Of a stretch of 5,650 nucleotides of DNA, positions 1 to 4,432 are shown in pieces. Made by a program: the position numbers and the translations under genes. Source of the stretch: Streptomyces speibonae (GTDB lineage: Bacteria; Actinomycetota; Actinomycetes; Streptomycetales; Streptomycetaceae); NCBI GenBank assembly GCA_000715605.1, contig KL568580.1:5819-11468 (forward strand), read 5' to 3'. How positions within the stretch are numbered: the stretch's first letter is position 1; each line of letters opens with the position of its first letter. The notes below the pieces were generated by a model that did not search any database, had not been told where the DNA came from, and saw only the letters and a program-made list of their open reading frames with translations.

Positions 1-2
1 CG

Positions 3-638
3 GGGCTCGCGGAGCTGGCGTCCGCCGATCTGTCCGGGCTGGACCCGCGGCCGGCGTCGGTGGAGTTCGTGCTCGCCAGCGACGTCGACAACCCGCTGAC
101 CGGACCCACGGGCGCGCCCGCGGTGTACGGGCCGCAGAAGGGGGCCTCACCGGCCGACGTCGAGACGCTGGACGCGGCGCTCGCGCACTTCGCGAAGGTG
201 CTGGAGGGCGCTGTCGGGCCCAAGGCCGCGGAGTACGCGGCGTCGCCCGGCGCGGGGGCGGCGGGCGGTGTCGGCTACGGCGCGCTGCTGCTGGGCGCGG
301 TGTTCCGGCCGGGCATCGAGGTGATGCTGGACGTGCTGGGGTTCGCGCCGGCGCTGGAGCGGGCGGATCTGGTGATCACCGGTGAGGGCTCGCTGGACCG
401 GCAGACGCTGCACGGCAAGGCGCCGGCGGGGGTCGCGGCGGCGGCGCGGGCGGCGGGCCGTGACGTCGTCGCGGTGTGCGGGCGGCTGGCGCTGGCGCCG
501 GAGGTGCTGGGGCGGGCGGGGATCCGGCGGGCGTACGCGCTGACGGATCTCGAGCCGGATGTGGCGACGTGCGTCGCGGAGGCGGGGCCGCTGCTGGAAC
601 GCACGGCGGAACGCATCGCGCGCGACTATCTGTCCTGA
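3..638 (+). CDS. Glycerate 2-kinase (GarK/GlxK family), C-terminal part, 5' end outside window
   Basis: The frame is open from the left edge and ends at TGA 636-638, giving 211 visible residues. The family usually has about 370-400, so roughly the C-terminal half is present. Family landmarks in order are SDVDNPLTGPTGA followed by a YGPQKGA segment, the glycine-rich SPGAGAAGGVGYG, and DLVITGEGSLDRQTLHGKAP, which ends in a GVA segment. These are hallmark blocks of the glycerate kinase family that phosphorylates D-glycerate with ATP to 2-phosphoglycerate, a cytoplasmic step linking glyoxylate/glycerate metabolism to glycolysis. The GTG at 60 is an internal valine codon, not the start, because homologous sequence continues upstream of it. 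The gene converges on pssA and is followed 40 bases later by a GC hairpin. A link with glyoxylate made by the mcl product across the gap is conceivable but is only inference. Family call is firm; the precise phosphorylation position is assumed from the family. Confidence 0.93.
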   Translation, partial: GLAELASADLSGLDPRPASVEFVLASDVDNPLTGPTGAPAVYGPQKGASPADVETLDAALAHFAKVLEGAVGPKAAEYAASPGAGAAGGVGYGALLLGAVFRPGIEVMLDVLGFAPALERADLVITGEGSLDRQTLHGKAPAGVAAAARAAGRDVVAVCGRLALAPEVLGRAGIRRAYALTDLEPDVATCVAEAGPLLERTAERIARDYLS

Positions 639-678
639 CAGCTCTTTCCTCGCCCCCGCCGCCCCTTCCCGTCCCAAC

Positions 679-697
679 CCGGGGGCTACGCCCCCGG
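679..697 (+). terminator. Perfect GC hairpin downstream of glycerate kinase, Streptomyces-type repeat
   Basis: CCGGGGGC (679-686) and GCCCCCGG (690-697) form a perfect 8-bp stem around the loop TAC, starting 40 bases after the kinase stop. It is followed by ACCCCCTTTCGG, so there is only a weak T run. I recognise the GGGGGCTACGCCCCC core as an abundant intergenic element in Streptomyces. Its position suits termination of the plus-strand gene, but the lack of a real U tract leaves this uncertain. Confidence 0.5.
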
Positions 698-718
698 ACC
701 CCCTTTCGGCCCTGACGG

Positions 719-744
719 GCCTCGTCCTCAAACGCCGGACGGGC
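719..744. repeat. Streptomyces-type interspersed intergenic motif
   Basis: The segment contains CCTCAAACGCCGGACGGGCTG preceded by GCCTCGT. I recall this motif as recurring between genes in many Streptomyces genomes, often directly after a GGGGGCTACGCCCCC hairpin and a short GCCCTGACGGGC element, which is the same order as here (679-744). The function is unknown. The assignment rests on memory of the motif rather than a search. Confidence 0.45.
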
Positions 745-830
745 TGGGGGTACCCCGGAGGGGCTGGGGTACTACGCCGGACGGGCTGGGGGTACCCCGG
801 ACGGACTTGGGGGTGCCCCGGAGGGGCTGG
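732..830. repeat. Direct repeat array: two perfect 28-base copies plus a diverged third
   Basis: Positions 732-759 and 774-801 are identical over 28 bases, starting ACGCCGGACGGGCTG and ending GGGGTACCCCGGA, at a period of 42 bases. A third diverged copy follows at 802-822 (CGGACTTGGGGGTGCCCCGGA). Each perfect copy contains the self-complementary GGGGTACCCC. GGGGCTGG links recur between and after the units (760-767, 823-830). The array overlaps the interspersed motif at its left end, suggesting that motif was duplicated locally. Confidence 0.85.
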
Positions 831-874
831 TTGCGACGCCCGAGTCGGGTGGTGGGTGGGCATAGGCCGGGGGT

Positions 875-893
875 CTGGGGGCGGAGCCCCCAG
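875..893. repeat. GC hairpin, copy 1 (GGGGGCGGAGCCCCC type)
   Basis: CTGGGGGC (875-882) pairs perfectly with GCCCCCAG (886-893) around the loop GGA. An identical 19-base element lies 64 bases to the right at 939-957. It is a stem-loop with no T run on either side. It could help termination of either convergent transcript or be a passive genomic repeat. Confidence 0.75.
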
Positions 894-938
894 GGAGGCC
901 CGCACCCGCGGGCTGGGGGAGGGGTGGCCCCGGAGGGG

Positions 939-957
939 CTGGGGGCGGAGCCCCCAG
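939..957. repeat. GC hairpin, copy 2 (GGGGGCGGAGCCCCC type)
   Basis: This 19-base stem-loop is identical to the one at 875-893: CTGGGGGC (939-946), loop GGA, GCCCCCAG (950-957). It lies between the strong terminator-like hairpin and the first copy, so it is downstream of pssA in the pssA transcript direction. Neither copy has a U tract. Confidence 0.75.
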
Positions 958-990
958 GAGGGATCGCGCGCCCGGGGCGGGGAAATGAAT

Positions 991-1022
991 GGGCCCCGGA
1001 CCAACCCAGAGGTCCGGGGCCC
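991..1022 (-). terminator. Strong rho-independent-like terminator of the psd-pssA unit
   Basis: GGGCCCCGGACC (991-1002) and GGTCCGGGGCCC (1011-1022) are perfect 12-bp complements around an 8-base loop (1003-1010). In the minus-strand transcript the hairpin begins 15 bases after the pssA TAA stop and is followed by AUUCAUUUCC, a modest U-rich stretch that stands out in this GC-rich region. Position, perfect stem and trailing U residues support a terminator for pssA. The stem is symmetric, so it could also block read-through from the glycerate kinase side. Confidence 0.85.
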
Positions 1023-1037
1023 AGACAACGGCCGGGG

Positions 1038-1892
1038 TTACGGAACCTGCGCCGCCCGCGCCTCCCGCCGGTTGTCACGGAAGTTGTTCACCCGCCGAGC
1101 CGTCGCGAACAGCGGAATCACCGCACCCATGACCAGCTGCAGCGCGCACCCCGTCTGGAGCAGCAGCTGCCCGCTCGGCGCGTCGAACGCCCACGCCGCC
1201 AGCAGCCCCATCGACAGCACGATCCACGTCAGCATCGCCACGGCGAGGCGGCCCCGGGGCTTCGGGTACTCGACCCGGCTCACCATCAGCCACGCCGTGC
1301 CCAGGATCGCCAGCAGCGTCGCCACGAACGGCAGCTCCAGCAGCACGATCGAGACGACCGTCAGCGCGCCGAACGGTGACGGCATGCCCTGGAAGGTGCC
1401 GTCCTTGACGGTGACGCAGGAGAACCGGGCAAGCCGCAGCACCACCGCGAGCAGCACCACGATCGCCCCCACCGCCGCCACTCTCTGGTGCGCGTCGTCG
1501 GCGACCATGCCGTAGACGAGGACGAAGTACGCCGGCGCCAGTCCGAAGCTGGTCAGGTCGGACAGGTTGTCCAGCTCCGCACCCATCGGCGAGGAGCGCA
1601 GCTTGCGCGCGACCAGTCCGTCGAAGAGGTCGAAGACCGCCGCGCACAGCATCAGGATGACGGCGGTGGCCGCGCTGTGGCGGGCCATGCCGGTCTCCTG
1701 GCTGCCCTGGAGGTGCGGGATCAGGATGCCGGTGGTGGTGAAGTACACCGCCATGAAGCCGCAGGTGGCGTTGCCCAGGGTGAGGGTGTCCGCTATCGAC
1801 AGACGCAGTGAGAGGGGCATCTCCTCGTCGTCGTCCGCCTCGTCGGCCTCCGGCACCCAGCCGGCCTGTGTCTCGGGATCAACCACGGTCAA
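1038..1892 (-). CDS. pssA: CDP-diacylglycerol-serine O-phosphatidyltransferase (phosphatidylserine synthase)
   Basis: This 284-residue integral membrane protein of the CDP-alcohol phosphatidyltransferase family transfers phosphatidyl from CDP-diacylglycerol to L-serine. The family signature D(x2)DG(x2)AR(x7)G(x3)D(x3)D is complete: D88, D91-G92, A95-R96, G104, D108 and D112, the metal-binding and catalytic residues. Hydrophobic stretches near residues 35-52, 73-90, 115-132, 138-155, 175-204, 215-234 and 245-263 fit a multi-span protein. The N-terminus (1-25) is acidic and cytoplasmic-looking. Serine as acceptor is inferred from overlap with psd, whose substrate is phosphatidylserine. The start is TTG at 1892, chosen because GGGGTG lies 7 bases upstream; GTG at codon 3 and ATG at codon 25 are alternatives. 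The coding region overlaps the end of psd by 14 bases, indicating translational coupling, and ends in TAA before the 991-1022 hairpin. Confidence 0.93.
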   Translation of the reverse strand: MTVVDPETQAGWVPEADEADDDEEMPLSLRLSIADTLTLGNATCGFMAVYFTTTGILIPHLQGSQETGMARHSAATAVILMLCAAVFDLFDGLVARKLRSSPMGAELDNLSDLTSFGLAPAYFVLVYGMVADDAHQRVAAVGAIVVLLAVVLRLARFSCVTVKDGTFQGMPSPFGALTVVSIVLLELPFVATLLAILGTAWLMVSRVEYPKPRGRLAVAMLTWIVLSMGLLAAWAFDAPSGQLLLQTGCALQLVMGAVIPLFATARRVNNFRDNRREARAAQVP

Positions 1893-2535
1893 TGCGAGTC
1901 ACCCCAGCCACGGTCTTCTGACCGACCTCGACGGCCACCTCCACGCCTTCCGGCAGGTAGATGTCGACGCGTGAGCCGAAGCGGATGAGACCGATGCGCT
2001 CGCCCTGCTCGACCTTGGTGCCCTGGGGCACGTACGGGACGATGCGGCGGGCCACGGCGCCGGCGATCTGGACCATCTCGATGTCGCCGAGCTCGGTGTC
2101 GAAGTGCCACACCACGCGCTCGTTGTTCTCGCTCTCCTTGTTGAAGGCGGGAACGAAGCCACCGGGGATGTGCTCGACCGACGTCACCGTGCCGGCCAGC
2201 GGGGCGCGGTTCACGTGGACGTTGAGCGGGCTCATGAAGATCGCGACGCGGGTGCGCCCGTCCTTCCACGGCATGATGCTCTGCACCACACCGTCGGCGG
2301 GCGAGATGACCCTGCCCGGGGCGATCTCGCGCTCGGGGTCGCGGAAGAACCACAGCATCCCCGCCGCGAGCGCGGTGGCGGGGACGGCGACGGCCTTGGC
2401 GGCGCCCGAGCGGCGGGCGCGGAGCAGACTCACGGCTGCGGTGGCGACGGTCGGCAGGAGCCACGGCGAGGCTCCGCGCGCGAGGCGTACGCCGGCGAGG
2501 CTGTCGCGAGGTGCAGAGGTTTGGCTGTGGGGCAT
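1879..2535 (-). CDS. psd: Phosphatidylserine decarboxylase proenzyme (short form)
   Basis: Psd decarboxylates phosphatidylserine to phosphatidylethanolamine at the membrane. It is made as a proenzyme that cuts itself at a Gly-Ser bond, leaving a pyruvoyl group on the small subunit. With ATG at 2535 the protein has 218 residues, typical of the short Psd type. Visible features are hydrophobic segments near residues 24-38 and 48-64, FFRDPERE (63-70), SPADG with D81, FMSPLNVHVNR with H107, and the cleavage motif RFGS with G187-S188, leaving a small subunit of about 31 residues. D81, H107 and S188 match the expected Asp-His-Ser self-processing set. The frame stays open to a TTG at 2682, but GAAGG 6 bases upstream of 2535 and the short-form length favour the ATG. 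It is followed directly by pssA with a 14-base overlap, so consecutive enzymes are encoded in reverse pathway order. Confidence 0.95.
   Translation of the reverse strand: MPHSQTSAPRDSLAGVRLARGASPWLLPTVATAAVSLLRARRSGAAKAVAVPATALAAGMLWFFRDPEREIAPGRVISPADGVVQSIMPWKDGRTRVAIFMSPLNVHVNRAPLAGTVTSVEHIPGGFVPAFNKESENNERVVWHFDTELGDIEMVQIAGAVARRIVPYVPQGTKVEQGERIGLIRFGSRVDIYLPEGVEVAVEVGQKTVAGVTRIDRG
1900..1905 (-). promoter_or_regulatory. Ribosome binding site deciding the TTG start of pssA
   Basis: GGGGTG on the minus strand lies inside the last codons of psd, 7 bases before the TTG at 1892. That is good Shine-Dalgarno spacing for TTG. The nearby GTG (codon 3) would be 13 bases away, so the TTG is preferred. 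Confidence 0.5.
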
Positions 2536-2541
2536 GGATGA

Positions 2542-2546
2542 CCTTC
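2542..2546 (-). promoter_or_regulatory. Ribosome binding site deciding the psd start
   Basis: GAAGG on the minus strand sits 6 bases upstream of the ATG at 2535. It selects the 218-residue product over the 267-residue extension that would start from TTG at 2682. The site abuts one arm of the direct repeat at 2545-2570. Confidence 0.6.
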
Positions 2547-2619
2547 GTAGCGGATGATGCCGCGCAACTGCGGGGGACGGCGGCTTTCCGGCGATCGTAG
2601 CGGCTCCTGGCGGCAACTG
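2545..2619 (-). repeat. Diverged direct repeat in the psd leader (two copies, 50-base period)
   Basis: On the minus strand two segments share the ends CAGTTGC and CCGCTACGA: 2619-2595 with a 9-base middle and 2570-2545 with a 10-base middle, 16 matching bases in 25/26. The second copy ends at the psd ribosome binding site. The matched ends with an unmatched middle resemble paired half-sites of a binding protein, or the remains of a local duplication. Its function is not known. Confidence 0.55.
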
Positions 2620-2656
2620 GGTAAGCCAGGCAACCAAGTCGACGGCCGAAGAGTGC

Positions 2657-2697
2657 ATACGGGGTGTGATCCTCTTCTCCAAGAAAACACCCCGTAT
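2657..2697 (-). promoter_or_regulatory. Perfect 11-bp inverted repeat between acyl-CoA dehydrogenase gene and psd
   Basis: ATACGGGGTGT (2657-2667) and ACACCCCGTAT (2687-2697) are exact inverse complements flanking 19 bases. The loop can itself fold weakly (TCTT with AAGA, 2673-2684). In the minus-strand transcript the hairpin starts 8 bases after the dehydrogenase TAG stop. No U run follows (GCACUCUUCGG), so it is not a textbook terminator. It may be a terminator of the weak actinobacterial kind, an mRNA-stabilising structure, or an operator upstream of psd. Confidence 0.6.
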
Positions 2698-2705
2698 CCG
2701 GACAT

Positions 2706-3911
2706 CTAGCCCTGGAATCGATACTCTTCGAGCAGTCGGCGGCCGATGATCATTTTCTGGATCTCGGCCGTGCCCTCGCCGATCAGCAGCATCGGGGCCT
2801 CGCGGTAGAGGCGCTCGATCTCGTACTCCTTGGAGAAGCCGTAGCCGCCGTGGATCCGGAAGGCGTCCTCCACGACCTCCTTGCAGTACTCGGAGGCGAG
2901 GTACTTCGCCATGCCTGCCTCAAGGTCGTTTCGTTCGCCGGAGTCCTTTTTGCGTGCTGCGTTCACCATCATCGCATGCGCCGCCTCGACCTTGGTGCCC
3001 ATCTCGGCCAGCTTGAACTGAATGGCCTGGTGCTGGGCGATCGGCTTGCCGAAAGTGTGACGCTGCTGGGCGTACTGGACACCGAGCTCGAAGGCACGCT
3101 GAGCGACGCCGCAGCCACGCGCCGCCACGTTGACCCGGCCGACCTCGACCCCGTCCATCATTTGGTAAAAACCTCGGCCGGTGACCCCGCCGAGCACCCG
3201 GTTCGCGGGAATCCGCAGGCCGTCCATGATGAGCTCGGTCGTGTCGACGCCCTTGTAGCCCATCTTGTCGATCTTGCCGGGGATGGTCAGCCCGGGGCGG
3301 ACCTCGCCGAAGCCCGGCTCCTTCTCCACCAGGAAGGTGGTCATCGACTTGTGCGGCGCCGTGCCCTCGGGGTGTCCTTCGTCACTTCGCACCAGCACGG
3401 CCACCAGGGACGACGTTCCGCCGTTGGTCAGCCACATCTTCTGGCCGTTCAGGACGTACTCCTCGCCGTCCCGCTCCGCCTTCGACGTGATCGCCGAGAC
3501 GTCGGAACCCAGGCCGGGCTCCGACATCGAGAAGGCGCCGCGGATGTCGCCGGCCGCCATCCTCGGCAGGAAGTGGTCCTTCTGCTCCTGCGTGCCGTGC
3601 TGCTTGAGCATGTACGCCACGATGAAGTGGGTGTTGATGATGCCGGACACCGACATCCAGCCGCGGGCGATCTCCTCCACGCACAGCGCGTAGGTGAGCA
3701 GGGACTCGCCCAGACCGCCGTACGCCTCGGGGATCATCAGGCCGAACAGGCCCAATTCCTTGAGGCCGTCGACGATCTGCTGCGGGTACTCGTCGCGGTG
3801 CTCCAGCTCGGTGGCGACCGGGATGATCTCCTTGTCCACGAAGTCGCGGACGGTGGAGAGGATCTCCTGCTGGATGTCGGTCAGACCGGCGGTCCGGGCG
3901 AGACGGGCCAT
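2706..3911 (-). CDS. Acyl-CoA dehydrogenase, probable methylsuccinyl-CoA dehydrogenase of the ethylmalonyl-CoA pathway
   Basis: This 401-residue flavoprotein is of ordinary acyl-CoA dehydrogenase length and oxidises an acyl-CoA at the alpha-beta bond, passing electrons to electron-transfer flavoprotein. The helical N-terminal domain spans about 1-125. The first family signature is AFSMSEPGLGSD (126-137) and the middle beta domain runs to about 235. RHTFGKPIAQHQAIQFKLAE (284-303) is typical of the FAD-contacting C-terminal domain, and DAFRIHGGYGFSKEYEIER (349-367) is the second signature. IGEGTAEIQ (377-385) supplies the catalytic base E379. There is no signal peptide. The ATG at 3911 follows the maoC TAA by 3 bases, with AGGGGAAG just upstream. 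Its place after meaA, mcl and maoC suggests (2S)-methylsuccinyl-CoA as substrate, giving mesaconyl-CoA. That is inference: characterised alphaproteobacterial Mcd enzymes are longer, and a branched short-chain acyl-CoA is the main alternative. Family membership is certain; substrate is moderate. Confidence 0.93.
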   Translation of the reverse strand: MARLARTAGLTDIQQEILSTVRDFVDKEIIPVATELEHRDEYPQQIVDGLKELGLFGLMIPEAYGGLGESLLTYALCVEEIARGWMSVSGIINTHFIVAYMLKQHGTQEQKDHFLPRMAAGDIRGAFSMSEPGLGSDVSAITSKAERDGEEYVLNGQKMWLTNGGTSSLVAVLVRSDEGHPEGTAPHKSMTTFLVEKEPGFGEVRPGLTIPGKIDKMGYKGVDTTELIMDGLRIPANRVLGGVTGRGFYQMMDGVEVGRVNVAARGCGVAQRAFELGVQYAQQRHTFGKPIAQHQAIQFKLAEMGTKVEAAHAMMVNAARKKDSGERNDLEAGMAKYLASEYCKEVVEDAFRIHGGYGFSKEYEIERLYREAPMLLIGEGTAEIQKMIIGRRLLEEYRFQG

Positions 3912-3914
3912 CGC

Positions 3915-4427
3915 TTACTTCCCCTGTTCCTCAAGTTCGGGGCGGCCCGGCTGCTCGCCGCCGCGCTCCTTGATGTACGTCCCGGTCGGGACCATGACCT
4001 TGCGGCGGAACACGCAGACCAGCGTGCCGTCCTGCTTGTAGCCCTTGGTCTCCACGTGGACGATGCCGCGGTCGTTCTTCGACTTCGACGGCCACTTGTC
4101 CAGGACGGTGGTCTCGCCGTAAACGGTGTCGCCGTGGAAGGTCGGCGCCACGTGCTTGAGCGACTCGATCTCCAGGTTGGCGATCGCCTTGCCGGAGATG
4201 TCCGGCACGCTCATGCCGAGCAGCAGCGAGTAGATGTAGTTCCCGACGACGACGTTCCTGCCGAAGTCCGTCGTCTTCTCCGCATAGTTGGTGTCCATGT
4301 GGAGCGGGTGGTGGTTCATGGTGAGGAGACAGAACAGGTGGTCGTCGTACTCGGTGACCGTCTTGCCCGGCCAGTGCTTGTACGTCGCCCCGACCTCGAA
4401 CTCCTCGTAGGTGCGTCCGAACTGCAT
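3915..4427 (-). CDS. MaoC-like single-hotdog dehydratase, probable mesaconyl-CoA hydratase
   Basis: This is a 170-residue protein with a MaoC/R-hydratase hotdog fold. The start region GRTYEEFEVGATYKHWPGKTV is followed by the hydratase helix segment DDHLFCLLTMNHHPLHMD (28-45). Next come the VVGNYIYSLLLGM block (60-72) and the strand block VAPTFHGDTVYGETTV (93-108). The tail after residue 150 is charged and probably disordered. In R-specific enoyl-CoA hydratases the motif D-x-N-P-x-H supplies catalytic Asp and His. Here the His is H43, but the Asp position is N38 and the Asn position is H40. The context after mcl and before an acyl-CoA dehydrogenase suggests reversible hydration of mesaconyl-CoA to beta-methylmalyl-CoA. 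The frame is open far upstream, so the start was set at ATG 4427, which has GGAGG 10 bases before it and lies 5 bases after the mcl stop. Function is inferred from context and fold. Confidence 0.88.
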   Translation of the reverse strand: MQFGRTYEEFEVGATYKHWPGKTVTEYDDHLFCLLTMNHHPLHMDTNYAEKTTDFGRNVVVGNYIYSLLLGMSVPDISGKAIANLEIESLKHVAPTFHGDTVYGETTVLDKWPSKSKNDRGIVHVETKGYKQDGTLVCVFRRKVMVPTGTYIKERGGEQPGRPELEEQGK

Positions 4428-4432
4428 CGCGC

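Larger units (their letters stand above)
639..1037. other. Convergent intergenic region without genes, filled with hairpins and repeats
   Basis: These 399 bases lie between the stops of two convergent genes. They hold, left to right, a CT-rich stretch (640-680), the 679-697 hairpin, the interspersed motif (719-744), the direct repeat array (732-830), a G-rich stretch (841-880), two identical hairpins (875-893, 939-957) and the 12-bp-stem terminator (991-1022). Apparent reading frames across it are repeats in frame (Gly/Pro/Arg-rich) with no ribosome binding site that I can see, so I call no gene here. Confidence 0.85.

Noticed and set aside
732..957. Possible CRISPR array from the regularly spaced repeats
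   Set aside because: There are only two perfect copies with a 14-base linker and one decayed copy. Linkers are G-rich and related to the repeat, with no cas genes nearby. It fits an intergenic repeat instead.
147..1028. Long minus-strand frame across the intergenic region and the glycerate kinase
   Set aside because: It is antisense to the kinase and made of Pro/Arg/Gly repeats from the intergenic direct repeats; no family match and no start signal.
559..1515. Long plus-strand frame running from the kinase end through the gap into pssA antisense
   Set aside because: It is out of frame with the kinase, crosses terminator hairpins and is antisense to pssA; low-complexity composition.
2594..2624. 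Candidate psd promoter with -10 TACGAT (2599-2594) and -35 TTACCC (2624-2619)
   Set aside because: The spacer is 19 bases and the -35 box is poor. In GC-rich actinomycete DNA such matches arise by chance, so it is not listed as a feature.
2536..2682. 49-residue N-terminal extension of psd from TTG 2682
   Set aside because: The ATG at 2535 has a good ribosome binding site and gives the usual short-Psd length. The extension has no recognisable domain and runs through the inverted and direct repeats.
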